DNA from: VGWB01 sp964480945
GTDB taxonomy: Bacteria > Bacteroidota > Ignavibacteria > UBA10030
DNA length: 56,246 nucleotides
NCBI GenBank assembly: GCA_964480945.1
Contig: CAYZRX010000017.1
Location: forward strand, 1-56,246
Direction of reading: 5' to 3'
Part shown: piece by piece, positions 27,477 to 35,014 of the stretch
Layout of the letters: every line of letters begins with the position of its first letter
Position numbering within the stretch: the stretch's first letter is position 1
The notes under the pieces: generated by a model
Seen by the model: the letters and a program-made list of their open reading frames with translations, nothing else
Told to the model about the DNA's origin: nothing
The model's database searches: none
Translations under genes and position numbers: made by a program

Positions 27477-27851
27477 TCACTCGGATTTCACAGTCGCGGC
27501 GCGCAACGCCGCTTCAAGGGCCGATCCCTGTGGCGACGTCTGAAGCTTGCCCAGCCACGTGAAGGTCGCCCGGAGCTCACCCTGAGCGCGCCCCGCGTGA
27601 ACGTTCTCATACTCGGGCATCATCTTCTTCAGTTCGGTCAGTGTTGTGAAGAGATCCTGTGCCCGCGCGTTTCCCTTCTGAGAGGAAAGGAAAAACCCCA
27701 CGAACGTCGAAGGGCTGATGAATTCCCAATAGTCGGCGGCACAGGCGCTGAAGATACCTCTCAGGATGTTGAAGTGCCTCTCATTCAGCGTGCGTTCGCT
27801 CTTTGCGCAAACGACCAGGAACTCGGCGGTCTTCGTGCCAACTCGTAGCAT
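27477..27851 (-). CDS. Hypothetical protein between rplT and pheS
   Basis: A 124-residue soluble protein that I do not recognise. It is alpha-helical in pattern (RTLNERHFNILRGIFSACAAD, DLFTTLTELKKMMPEYENVH), with no signal peptide, membrane helix or metal motif. Codon use and the absence of stops fit a real gene. It sits in a conserved translation operon, 16 bases before pheS, which suggests cotranscription with a translation or cell-growth role, but this is only context. The ATG at 27851 is 144 bases after the rplT stop. Confidence 0.65.
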   Translation of the reverse strand: MLRVGTKTAEFLVVCAKSERTLNERHFNILRGIFSACAADYWEFISPSTFVGFFLSSQKGNARAQDLFTTLTELKKMMPEYENVHAGRAQGELRATFTWLGKLQTSPQGSALEAALRAATVKSE

Positions 27852-27910
27852 ACAATGCTGGTCACTGAGTGTTCAGAACGACAGGGGGCTTTCGCACAGG
27901 CGGCCCCCGC

Positions 27911-27939
27911 CAAAAAAAAAATCCTCTTGCCGACCCGAG
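27911..27939 (-). terminator. Possible weak terminator after rplT
   Basis: On the minus strand CCTC-GGGTCGGCAA-GAGG is followed by A and ten T residues. The stem is only 4 bp, so termination would be partial. It may tune expression of pheS and downstream genes relative to the ribosomal proteins. Confidence 0.4.
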
Positions 27940-27995
27940 GCCGCGACTCGTTTTGAACGGCGGCTGCACAATCTCGGTCGACAAGAAGAAACGGT

Positions 27996-28343
27996 TCAGG
28001 CTGTGGCGAACTTCACAACTTCCGCGAACGCCTGTGGGTTGTTCACGGCCAGGTCCGCCAGGACCTTCCGATTGATGGAGATCGATTTCTTGTCCAGGCC
28101 GGCGACGAGCTTGGAATAAGTGGTGCCGTTCGCGCGCGCAGCGGCGTTGATGCGTGTAATCCAGAGTCCGCGGAAGAGCCGTTTCTTCTTCCGGCGGTCC
28201 CGGTACGCGTGGGTGAGCGCTTTCTCAACGTGATGCTTCGCAATCGTGTGGACTTTGCTGCGAGCACCCCAGTACCCCTTCGCCTGCTGGCGGATTTTCT
28301 TCCTTCGCCGATGGGCAGCGACCTTGTTCTGTGAACGCGGCAT
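27996..28343 (-). CDS. rplT: 50S ribosomal protein L20
   Basis: A 115-residue L20 with the full basic N-terminal extension (MPRSQNKVAAHRRRKKIRQQ, AKGYWGARSKVHTIAKHHVE) and the globular C-terminal domain RDRRKKKRLFRGLWITRINAAAR. It binds 23S rRNA early in 50S assembly and in several bacteria represses its own operon. It lies 19 bases after rpmI. The length is the usual one. Confidence 0.98.
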   Translation of the reverse strand: MPRSQNKVAAHRRRKKIRQQAKGYWGARSKVHTIAKHHVEKALTHAYRDRRKKKRLFRGLWITRINAAARANGTTYSKLVAGLDKKSISINRKVLADLAVNNPQAFAEVVKFATA

Positions 28344-28362
28344 GAAACTCTCTCCTTCTCAA

Positions 28363-28557
28363 TTAAGAAAGTAGAAGTCTTTTCACTTTGTACGCTTCCG
28401 TCGTGGAGACGACCGTCGGCTTGCGGAGGTGGCGTTTGCGCTTGGAGGTTTTCGAGGTCAGAATGTGACTCCGAAAGGCCTTGTGTCGCTTGACCTTGCC
28501 GGTCGCGGTGATCTTGTACGTCTTCCGTGCACGTCGATGACTCTTCATCTTAGGCAT
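28363..28557 (-). CDS. rpmI: 50S ribosomal protein L35
   Basis: A 64-residue L35: MPKMKSHRRARKTYKITATG, then KVKRHKAFRSHILTSKTSKR and KRHLRKPTVVSTTEAYKVKR. The pattern and size are those of the family. It lies in the standard infC-rpmI-rplT order, 12 bases after infC. Confidence 0.98.
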   Translation of the reverse strand: MPKMKSHRRARKTYKITATGKVKRHKAFRSHILTSKTSKRKRHLRKPTVVSTTEAYKVKRLLLS

Positions 28558-28569
28558 GCTTGCACTCCG

Positions 28570-29130
28570 TTATGGTGTTACCACTGGTTGTTTGCCGCTC
28601 TCTGCCGGCTTTTTCTTCGTTTTGTCAGCCACATAATACGCGATCATCTGCCGACCCTCCATCTTCGCGGGAGCATCCACCTTGGCGATATCGGCGAGCC
28701 GCTCCGTGAACCGCTCGAGCATCGCCCTGCCTTGATCCTGGTAGGTGATCTCTCGTCCCTTGAAGACGACGGTCGCTTTCACCTTGTGCCCCTCCTCGAT
28801 GAAGGCACGCGCGTGCTTCACTTTGAATTCAAAATCGTGCGTATCGGTGTTCGGGTGAAAACGAACCTCTTTGACCAAGGTAACGTGCTGGTGCTTCTTC
28901 TGAATTTTCTCCTTCTTCGCCAGCTCGTACCGATATTTCCCAAAATCCATGATCTTACAGACCGGCGGGTCGGCGGTGGGCACAATCTCAATGAGATCGA
29001 GACCCCGCTCCGAAGCCGTGGTGATAGCCTCCCTTGCAGCCATGACACCAAGCTGCCGCCCCTCCTCGTCGATCACCCTCACCTTCGCCGCCCGGATTTC
29101 TGTGTTGATGCGCGCACGCTCTTGCTTAAT
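28570..29130 (-). CDS. infC: Translation initiation factor IF-3, AUU start
   Basis: A 186-residue IF-3. The N-terminal domain (KQERARINTEIRAAKVRVID, EEGRQLGVMAAREAITTA) and the C-terminal domain (FHPNTDTHDFEFKVKHARAF, KVKATVVFKGREITYQDQG) are complete. There is no ATG, GTG or TTG at the expected place. The frame begins at ATT 29130, preceded at eight bases by AGGAG. An AUU start is the known device by which IF-3 represses its own translation. The Shine-Dalgarno sequence overlaps the thrS stop codon (TAGGAG). A GTG at 29082 would delete the first 16 conserved residues. Confidence 0.95.
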   Translation of the reverse strand: MKQERARINTEIRAAKVRVIDEEGRQLGVMAAREAITTASERGLDLIEIVPTADPPVCKIMDFGKYRYELAKKEKIQKKHQHVTLVKEVRFHPNTDTHDFEFKVKHARAFIEEGHKVKATVVFKGREITYQDQGRAMLERFTERLADIAKVDAPAKMEGRQMIAYYVADKTKKKPAESGKQPVVTP

Positions 29131-29141
29131 GGGGGTGTCTC

Positions 29142-31082
29142 CTATAGAGTGAGTGATTTGGTTTGAATGGCGTGAATTATCTTCGAAAGGAACGCCTCAC
29201 GGCTCACCGCGCCAAGATCCCCCTTCTTGTGCTGGCGAACGGAGACGGAGTTACTCGCCTGCTCCTTCTCGCCCACGATGAGCATGTAAGGAACCTTCTT
29301 CAACTCCCAGTCACGAATCTTGTATCCGACCTTCTCGTTCCGGTCATCCAGCTCGGCACGAACGCCTGCTGCTTTGAATTCCTCGTAGATCTGCCTCGCA
29401 TACTCCTGGTGCTGATCCGTGATCGGCAGGATCGCCGCCTGGACCGGCGCCAGCCACAGCGGGAACTCGGCGGCAAAGTGCTCGATCAACACACCGATGA
29501 ACCGCTCCATCGAACCGAACGGCGCGCGGTGAATCACGACCGGACGATGCTTCTGCCCGTCGGCCCCCGTGTACTCGAGGTTGAAACGCTCCGGCATGAC
29601 GTAGTCGACCTGGACGGTGCCGAGCTGCCACGTCCGGGCAAGGACATCCCGCACCATGAAATCAATCTTCGGCCCGTAGAACGCCGCTTCGCCGATGCCG
29701 ACATAATAGTCCAGCTTCATCTCATCCGCGGCCTCCTGAATGTCCTTCTCCGCCTGAACCCACATGGCGTCCTCGCCGCCGTACTTGTCCTTGTTCTTCG
29801 GATCTCTGAAGGAAAGCCTCGTCTTGAAATCGCTGAGACCCAGCGTCGTGAACACCAGCTGGATCAGGTCGATGACTCCCTTCAGCTCCTCTTTGAGCTG
29901 ATCCTGCCGGACGAACATATGCGAATCGTCGACCGTGAAGGCCCGGACGCGGATCAGCCCATTCAGCTCGCCCGACTGCTCGTAGCGGTAGCACGTGCCG
30001 AATTCCGCCAGCCGGATCGGCAGGTCCCGATAGCTCCTCGGCTTCGCCGCATAGATCTGGAAGTGATGAGGACAGTTCATCGGCTTCAGCAGGTATTCCT
30101 CGTCCTCCACCTGCAGCGGCGTGAATTGGCTGTCCTTGTAGTACGGATAGTGCCCGCTCGTCTTGTACAGATTGATGTTGCCGATGTGCGGCGTTACCAC
30201 GGGGAGATAACCGCGCTTCTTTTGCTCCGTCTTCAGAAAGTTCTCCAGCTCTTCACGGATGACCGTTCCCTTCGGCAGCCAGAGCGGCAGCCCGCCCCCC
30301 ACTTTCGGGGTAAGGAGAAAGAGGTCCAATTCCGGACCGAGCTTGCGATGGTCCCGCCTCTTCGCCTCTTCGAGGCGAAAGAGATGCTGGTCCAGCTCCT
30401 GCTTTGTCGGAAACGTTACGCCATAGATGCGCTGAAGCATCTTGTTCTTCTCGCTTCCGCGCCAGTACGCTCCCGCCACGCTGAGCAGCTTGATCGCTTT
30501 GATCCGCCCGGTCGAAGGAATATGCGGACCGTAGCAGAGGTCCGTGAACCTGCCGGAGTGGTAGAACGAGATCGGCTGGCCCTTCAGATCCGCGAGGAGC
30601 TCGAGCTTGTACGGATCGCCCTTCTCCTCAAAGTAGGCGACTGCTTCATCCCACTTCTTCTCGTCCCGCACATATGGCTGGTCCGCGGCCGCCAGCTCAT
30701 ACATCTTTTTCTCGATCTTCTGGAGGTCGTCACTCGTCAGAGCGTGGTCCTGCACGTCGATGTCGTAGTAGAATCCCGCCTCGATCGCAGGTCCGATGCC
30801 GAACTTTGTCCCCGGGAACAACGATTCGACCGCCTCCGCCATCAGGTGAGCGGAGCTGTGCCAGAAGGCGTGCTTTCCTCCATCATCGTCCCACTTCAGA
30901 ATCCTGACCGCCGCGTCGGCCGTGATCTTGCGCGAGAGATCCCGGACTTCGCCGTTCACCTCCACCGCCAGCGCTTCCCTCGCCAGTCCCTTGCTGATGC
31001 TCTCGGCAATCTGCCGGCCGGTTACGCCTGCGCCGAATTCCTTTTTCGTTCCGTCAGGTAATGTGATATTGATTTTCGACAT
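29142..31082 (-). CDS. thrS: Threonyl-tRNA synthetase
   Basis: A 646-residue ThrRS with all domains: an N-terminal TGS (INITLPDGTKKEFGAGVTG), the editing domain (HSSAHLMAEAVESLFPGTKF, DLCYGPHIPSTG), the class II core with the zinc ligand Cys in LKPMNCPHHFQIY and motif 2 GTCYRYEQSGELNGLIRVR, motif 3 PFGSMERFIGVLIEH, and the C-terminal anticodon domain (VRAELDDRNEKVGYKIRDWE). A terminator-like hairpin ends about 13 bases before the ATG, suggesting attenuation. The gene heads the translation cluster; tRNA-Val lies 200 bases upstream. Confidence 0.98.
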   Translation of the reverse strand: MSKINITLPDGTKKEFGAGVTGRQIAESISKGLAREALAVEVNGEVRDLSRKITADAAVRILKWDDDGGKHAFWHSSAHLMAEAVESLFPGTKFGIGPAIEAGFYYDIDVQDHALTSDDLQKIEKKMYELAAADQPYVRDEKKWDEAVAYFEEKGDPYKLELLADLKGQPISFYHSGRFTDLCYGPHIPSTGRIKAIKLLSVAGAYWRGSEKNKMLQRIYGVTFPTKQELDQHLFRLEEAKRRDHRKLGPELDLFLLTPKVGGGLPLWLPKGTVIREELENFLKTEQKKRGYLPVVTPHIGNINLYKTSGHYPYYKDSQFTPLQVEDEEYLLKPMNCPHHFQIYAAKPRSYRDLPIRLAEFGTCYRYEQSGELNGLIRVRAFTVDDSHMFVRQDQLKEELKGVIDLIQLVFTTLGLSDFKTRLSFRDPKNKDKYGGEDAMWVQAEKDIQEAADEMKLDYYVGIGEAAFYGPKIDFMVRDVLARTWQLGTVQVDYVMPERFNLEYTGADGQKHRPVVIHRAPFGSMERFIGVLIEHFAAEFPLWLAPVQAAILPITDQHQEYARQIYEEFKAAGVRAELDDRNEKVGYKIRDWELKKVPYMLIVGEKEQASNSVSVRQHKKGDLGAVSREAFLSKIIHAIQTKSLTL

Positions 31083-31094
31083 CGTTTCTCAGAT

Positions 31095-31120
31095 AAAAAA
31101 AATCGGAGAACTCCTCCGAT
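31095..31120 (-). terminator. Terminator hairpin in the thrS leader
   Basis: On the minus strand ATCGGAG-GAGTT-CTCCGAT is followed by seven to eight T residues, and the thrS ATG comes about 13 bases later. It could end the tRNA-Val transcript, act as an attenuator for thrS, or both. Its loop-side GGAG-like bases are trapped in the stem. No T-box motif is visible upstream. Confidence 0.8.
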
Positions 31121-31283
31121 CGGCAACATTCTCGCTCTTTTAGATCATCATTGAGTATTCCGTGACCTCTTTCGAATGCTGCCCCCCCACTGGATGGATC
31201 TTCCTGCAGGTACATCTCTCCTGCATCACGACGATTGGCAATCGACAATTCGCAATCAACAATTCTCAATTGACCATGGCTCG

Positions 31284-31357
31284 TGGGCTCTATAGGACTC
31301 GAACCTATGACCTCTACCATGTCAAGGTAGCGCTCTAGCCAACTGAGCTAAGAGCCC
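31284..31357 (-). tRNA. tRNA-Val (GAC)
   Basis: A complete 74-nt cloverleaf: acceptor GGGCTCT/AGAGCCC, D arm AGCTCAGTTGGCTAGAGC, anticodon stem CTACC/GGTAG with loop TTGACAT (anticodon GAC), T arm with GGTTCGAGTCC, and discriminator A. CCA is not encoded. It lies upstream of thrS. Confidence 0.97.
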
Positions 31358-31398
31358 CTGGAGGACGAAACGGAGTCAACTTCCCTGAAAAATCGACT

Positions 31399-31429
31399 GA
31401 ATGATAGTCAAATTTCGGCCTAAAATCAA
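31399..31429 (-). promoter_or_regulatory. Candidate promoter of tRNA-Val
   Basis: TTG (31429-31427), 20 bases, then TATCATTC (31406-31399) on the minus strand, about 41 bases before the tRNA. The -7 box matches only the TA and part of the TTT. Confidence 0.45.
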
Positions 31430-31480
31430 GAAACTCCCGAGGTTGTGGAGGGTCTCGAGTAGGAACATTCTGGCCTCAGG

Positions 31481-32446
31481 CTAGTAGAAGTTTCTATCCC
31501 ATCGGTGCTTCCTGAGCTCAGCGACCAATTTCTCGCTCAGATGCTGCCCATCGGAGACCCCGCAGTTCGCCTCGACGTTCGAGACGCGCCGCATGCCCGG
31601 TATGACCGTGGAAACGGCCGGATGGTCCAGGATGAACCGCAGGGCCAGCTCGGGCAACGTTGCGGCCTCGCCATCAAGCAGTTCTTCGAGCTTCTTGACT
31701 CTCTCATGCACCTCCCGCTTGCGATCCCCCTGGAAGTACCTCTCTCTGAAGTCGCCGGGCGGGAACGTCGTTTCGGGGTTCACCGATCCCGTCAACGATC
31801 CCTCATCGAACGGGACCCGCACGATAATGCCAATGTCATTCTTCCTGCAGAAGGGAAAGAGTTTCTCCTCCGGGCTCTGGTCGAAGATGTTGTAGATGAC
31901 CTGAAACGTGTCCACCTTGCCTGTCTCGCCGAGTCTCAAGGCGTTCTCCGGCTGGTGGTCGTTGATCGAAACGCCGAAGAAACGAATCTTCCCCTGCTCT
32001 TTCAGTTTCGCGATGGCATCCGACCACTCTGCGTCGTCGGCCCAATCGTCGTTCCAGACGTGGAATTGCTCGAGGTCGATCGTCTCCGCGCGCAGGTTGC
32101 GCAAGCTCCTCTCCACGCACTGGATGATGTAGTCGTACGGGAAGACGTCACGCAGCTTGCTTTCTTTCCTGGCGGGCCACTCGCCGTTCTTCGGAGGTAT
32201 TTTGGTGGCGACGTAGATCCGCTCCTTCCGTTCTCTCAGAACGCTCGCGATGAGCCGCTCGCTATGCCCCTGACCATAGGCCAGCGCCGAATCGAAGAAG
32301 TTGACGCCGAGGTCGATCGCCTTGTGGAGGGCCCGCACCGACTCGTCATCGTGGGAGCCTTTCCAAAGTGCCCCGCCGATTCCCCACGCACCGAATCCGA
32401 TCTCCGACACGACTATTTGCGTTCGCCCAAGCTTCCGGTAATTCAT
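31481..32446 (-). CDS. Aldo/keto reductase family protein
   Basis: A 321-residue NAD(P)H-dependent aldo/keto reductase. The catalytic tetrad is complete: Asp52 and Tyr57 in FFDSALAYGQGHSERLI, Lys82 in VATKIPPK and His129 in EQFHVWND. The N-terminal MNYRKLGRTQIVVSEIGFGAW is that of the group that includes YajO- and Tas-like enzymes. The C-terminal cofactor segment VSTVIPGMRRVSNVEANCG is also present. The substrate cannot be told from sequence. Its ATG overlaps the stop of a small upstream gene by four bases, so they form a pair. Confidence 0.92.
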   Translation of the reverse strand: MNYRKLGRTQIVVSEIGFGAWGIGGALWKGSHDDESVRALHKAIDLGVNFFDSALAYGQGHSERLIASVLRERKERIYVATKIPPKNGEWPARKESKLRDVFPYDYIIQCVERSLRNLRAETIDLEQFHVWNDDWADDAEWSDAIAKLKEQGKIRFFGVSINDHQPENALRLGETGKVDTFQVIYNIFDQSPEEKLFPFCRKNDIGIIVRVPFDEGSLTGSVNPETTFPPGDFRERYFQGDRKREVHERVKKLEELLDGEAATLPELALRFILDHPAVSTVIPGMRRVSNVEANCGVSDGQHLSEKLVAELRKHRWDRNFY

Positions 32447-32694
32447 ATCGACCCCTTGTCCTTCTTAAGATCTGCAGAGTATTTCTTGAGCATCTCTTCG
32501 ATGTCCTTCTTTGTCTTTCGCACAACATAACGTTTATGCATCTCTTCAAGTTTCCTGAAGGAGACAGAATCAAGCTCCTCATCGTCCTTGTCCCGCTTCA
32601 TGAACATCTCAAAGTCGTACTGATCCCGCCTCTCCATTTTCGACTGATAGTCTTTGAGGTCTCTAATCATCCGGTGTTGTTCATCTTTCGTCAT
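32443..32694 (-). CDS. Small charged helical protein of unknown function
   Basis: An 83-residue, highly charged and helical protein (MTKDEQHRMIRDLKDYQSKM, FRKLEEMHKRYVVRKTKKDI, SADLKKDKGSI), with no membrane segment or known motif. I start at ATG 32694, preceded by GGAG at nine bases. The frame is open 12 codons further to an ATG at 32730 with no ribosome-binding site. Its stop overlaps the aldo/keto reductase start by four bases, which supports it being a real, cotranslated gene. I do not recognise a family. Confidence 0.65.
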   Translation of the reverse strand: MTKDEQHRMIRDLKDYQSKMERRDQYDFEMFMKRDKDDEELDSVSFRKLEEMHKRYVVRKTKKDIEEMLKKYSADLKKDKGSI

Positions 32695-32730
32695 ATGCGT
32701 CAGCTCCAAATGAAGTTGCGCCCTTTGCAT

Positions 32731-33153
32731 GCCGCTGGAAAAAAGCGCCCTTTATGTCATCAAGACAGAAGATTCCTGTGTCGAATCGGCTGGCGTGACC
32801 GCAGCGATCAAGATAAAGAAAGGAAGTGACAGATGGAAGGAGGGTTAATGTGCCGAGGGTCGACACTTCTGAGGCGGTACGTTATTTTCGAACTCATCCC
32901 CCGTCCCCTTCTCTGTGTCAATAGAAAAGGGGAGTGACGCCCGCCCGAACGACAACTCGTTCTGTCGGGCGGGGGTTGAGTCAGCTTTAGGGGACTCGGG
33001 TCTTTGAGTCGTTCACGCAGCGGCGTAACCCATCATCAACGATAGTGCCGGGGGCGGGAGTCTCCGCCAGTGCGAAGCACCCCTTCGAGCAGGCGGATCC
33101 GCCGTCCCGCCGAAGGCGGGACAAGCTGGCGGAGAACCCGCCATCTGAGATCG
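32731..33153. repeat. Gene-free stretch with inverted repeats
   Basis: No coding pattern is seen here. CCCCTT/AAGGGG around 32908-32932 and CCCGCCCGA (32941-32949) with TCGGGCGGG (32967-32975) form hairpins. TCCCGCCGAAGGCGGGA (33104-33120) is a compact palindrome next to GCGGATCCGC. A related CCGCC-rich element occurs at 35040-35066. These look like dispersed intergenic elements. Confidence 0.6.
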
Positions 33154-33239
33154 TGCCGAGGGTCGGAGTCGAACCGACACGGGCCTTACGGCCCACAGGA
33201 TTTTAAGTCCTGAGCGTCTACCAGTTCCGCCACCCCGGC
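33154..33239 (-). tRNA. tRNA-Leu (TAA)
   Basis: An 86-nt class II tRNA with a long variable arm (GGGCC-GTAA-GGCCC). Acceptor GCCGGGG/CCTCGGC has one G-T pair; anticodon stem CAGGA/TCCTG with loop CTTAAAA gives anticodon TAA. T arm GGTTCGACTCC, discriminator A, no encoded CCA. Confidence 0.97.
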
Positions 33240-33264
33240 GGGAGAGATTGACGATTGTAGATTG

Positions 33265-33297
33265 CGCGTTTTGCGCGTCCCGCTGTTTTGTAGCGGG
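33265..33297 (-). other. Two tandem hairpins upstream of tRNA-Leu
   Basis: On the minus strand CCCGCT-ACAAAAC-AGCGGG is followed at once by CGCG-CAAAA-CGCG. Both lie in the inferred leader between the upstream promoter and the tRNA. They may protect or process the precursor; the role is not known. Confidence 0.45.
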
Positions 33298-33350
33298 AAA
33301 AATTGATAAAGACTTGCCGCGACACCCAATTGAGACACCGTATGCGACGT

Positions 33351-33387
33351 CAAAGGTAAGGAAGTTTCAGAAGGGAGGCAATCTTGA
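33351..33387 (-). promoter_or_regulatory. Promoter within direct repeat A
   Basis: TTG (33381-33379), 20 bases, TACCTTTG (33358-33351) on the minus strand, a full -7 match. The spacer is part of a 31-base sequence (33357-33387) repeated with three differences at 34044-34074. It points toward tRNA-Leu, about 105 bases before its 5' end. Confidence 0.65.
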
Positions 33388-33462
33388 CAGGAAACGAGAA
33401 ACCTCCGGCCAACTCACCACCGCATTCCGGAAGAAGCCTCAAGAGGCAGCTGATTGACTCGG

Positions 33463-33969
33463 TTATTGCTCAAGCGCAAACCTCACGCTCGACATGTCGC
33501 CGACAAACACCGGCAGGTTGGCATGCCCCAACATCTGACGGACCGCATGGGCGTTGCCGAGATGATACCAGTAGTGATAGATGTTTCTCAAGAGCAGAAT
33601 CCCGACGCTTTCCGGCAAAGGTTTCCCTTCCCATTTGAAGTGTGTGTTCAGATCATCCGGCTTCAGACCGTCCAGGTACACGTCGGCCGCCTCGGTGATC
33701 GCGTGCCACAAGGTCCACATCTCATCCCACGGTGGGGTGCTGGCCGGCTGGCCATATCCTACGCGCTGACGGAGGTCCGGCGCAATGTCCTGACCCTGAG
33801 CCAACTGCACCCACATGTAGTGCTCCTGACTTGCCAGATGGCCGACGATCCAGCTCAGACAGTTCATCGGCTCTACGCGGCGGCATGCATCTTCGGGGGG
33901 TACCCCTTCAAAGCAGCGCACGAACTCGCTGCGGGTGAACTTCAGCTGAGTGACCAATGGGTGGATCAT
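33463..33969 (-). CDS. DinB-like four-helix protein
   Basis: A 168-residue member of the DinB/YfiT-like superfamily. Candidate metal ligands are His in WIVGHLASQEHY, and the pair in NIYHYWYHLGNAHAVRQ. The fold is a four-helix bundle, and members include bacillithiol-dependent transferases and stress-induced proteins of unknown role. GVPPEDACRRVEPMNCLSWI and the late LPVFVGDMSSVRF are typical of the DinB_2 type. The start MIHPLVTQLKFTRSEF is the ATG at 33969. A promoter in repeat B lies about 60 bases upstream. Function remains open. Confidence 0.85.
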   Translation of the reverse strand: MIHPLVTQLKFTRSEFVRCFEGVPPEDACRRVEPMNCLSWIVGHLASQEHYMWVQLAQGQDIAPDLRQRVGYGQPASTPPWDEMWTLWHAITEAADVYLDGLKPDDLNTHFKWEGKPLPESVGILLLRNIYHYWYHLGNAHAVRQMLGHANLPVFVGDMSSVRFALEQ

Positions 33970-34037
33970 CGCTTCCTCGCTTTCTTGGCTTTGTCGACAA
34001 GCGTGTGCTCAATGGGACATTCATTCATCTTGCGTCA

Positions 34038-34074
34038 GAAGCTAAGGAAGCTTCAGAAGAGAGGCAATTTTGAT
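34038..34074 (-). promoter_or_regulatory. Promoter within direct repeat B, upstream of the DinB-like gene
   Basis: TTG (34068-34066), 20 bases, TAGCTTCT (34045-34038) on the minus strand. The 31-base stretch 34044-34074 matches repeat A at 28 positions, including the spacer. Confidence 0.55.
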
Positions 34075-34169
34075 CGAAGAGATGGAGCTCTGTCAGCCAG
34101 TGGACCTTGAGCTCTGGCGGCTACTTCCCTGCGGGATCCCAGACGATTACCCTTCACGCTGGATCTTTC

Positions 34170-34514
34170 TTATCGAGCAGCTGGGAGCACAATGAACTCG
34201 ATCTGTGTTGGGCTCTTGACGACCTTCACCTTTGTCGCTGAAAGCGAAAAACTCTGGGCGCTGACCTTTGCGTCATAGTAGAATCCATCTGCATCTTGTC
34301 GGGCGTATTTGAGATCGTAGGATCCTTGGTCCTCCCCAGAATCCGACTGCGCTAGCCTGACGGAACCCGTGCGAATATCGTGGCAAACCGGCAACCGATC
34401 GCTGTCGAAACTTACGTCGCCCACCTCCAGACGTAGGACTCCGGGTGAATAATAGTACTGAAAATCGTGAAAGAATGTCCTCCCCGAAGAGGTGACTTTC
34501 GGCGTGAGGCCCAT
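34170..34514 (-). CDS. Hypothetical protein downstream of the zinc-ribbon gene
   Basis: A 114-residue soluble protein of beta-rich pattern (FFHDFQYYYSPGVLRLEVGD, ADGFYYDAKVSAQSFSLSAT, IEFIVLPAAR). It has no signal peptide, membrane helix or known motif, and I do not recognise it. The ATG at 34514 lacks a good ribosome-binding site; the frame stays open upstream into a GC-rich repeat, so the start is uncertain. It lies 66 bases after the zinc-ribbon gene and is probably on the same transcript. Confidence that it is expressed is moderate. Confidence 0.5.
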   Translation of the reverse strand: MGLTPKVTSSGRTFFHDFQYYYSPGVLRLEVGDVSFDSDRLPVCHDIRTGSVRLAQSDSGEDQGSYDLKYARQDADGFYYDAKVSAQSFSLSATKVKVVKSPTQIEFIVLPAAR

Positions 34515-34580
34515 TTCTTTGAAATAGAGAAGGGGCCGGGGGATGAGTTATCGACGCCCTGGGGGGCACCGCAGTCCATC

Positions 34581-34841
34581 TCACTTGAGTTCTTCCGGTT
34601 GTCGCAAGAACCACTCGATCCGACCACATTGCCTGCAGCCGAGAACGGTGGCTGTCCTGTTTGCCCAATCGAGACCGAAGAAGGTCATGCCGGGTGTGTT
34701 GAGCAAGATAGACTCCTGATCGAATTCGCTGTGTCCGCAGTGTGGGCAGACAATGGTTTTGCCCTGGATGCGATAGGTATTGGTGAAATGCTCGGCGGAG
34801 GTCGAGTCGAAGAGTGGTTTCTTTCTGCCGAAGATGCTCAT
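34581..34841 (-). CDS. Zinc-ribbon protein, DUF2082-like
   Basis: An 86-residue protein with two CxxC knuckles, CPHCGHSEFDQESILLN and GCRQCGRIEWFL, separated by a strand-rich stretch TPGMTFFGLDWANRTATVLG. This is the layout of the DUF2082/zinc-ribbon family of predicted nucleic-acid-binding proteins. AAGGAA lies six bases before the ATG. A promoter candidate and a strong terminator hairpin lie just upstream. The function of the family is not known. Confidence 0.8.
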   Translation of the reverse strand: MSIFGRKKPLFDSTSAEHFTNTYRIQGKTIVCPHCGHSEFDQESILLNTPGMTFFGLDWANRTATVLGCRQCGRIEWFLRQPEELK

Positions 34842-34914
34842 GATGGTTCCTTTCGAAATTCGTCACTGGAAAAGGATGAGATGATGGAAGACGACCGTCA
34901 ACGTGCCGGCGGAG

Positions 34915-34945
34915 ATCTCCTACGTAACGTGACGGTCATCTACAA
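34915..34945 (-). promoter_or_regulatory. Candidate promoter of the zinc-ribbon gene
   Basis: TTG (34945-34943), 20 bases, TAGGAGAT (34922-34915) on the minus strand. The TTG is the end of the upstream terminator's T-run. The -7 box keeps only TA, so the match is weak. Confidence 0.35.
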
Positions 34946-34975
34946 AAAAGGCTCCTGTGCGGAGCCCTTTTTTCA
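34941..34975. terminator. Bidirectional intrinsic terminator
   Basis: GGCTCC (34950-34955), TGTGC loop, GGAGCC (34961-34966), with six T on the plus side and six T on the minus side. On the minus strand it would end transcripts coming from tRNA-Cys or the tRNA-Cys remnant. Confidence 0.85.
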
Positions 34976-35014
34976 TTTTTCAGCCAGAGGCTGATCCGCC
35001 TCCGGCGGAGAATC

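Noticed and set aside
31121..31283. T-box riboswitch upstream of thrS
   Set aside because: The conserved T-box sequence (AGGGTGGNACCGCG) is not found, so only the terminator hairpin is reported.
33463..34074. DinB-like gene as a mobile cassette flanked by direct repeats
   Set aside because: The repeats carry promoter elements pointing the same way and no recombinase or terminal inverted repeats are present, so promoter duplication is the simpler reading.
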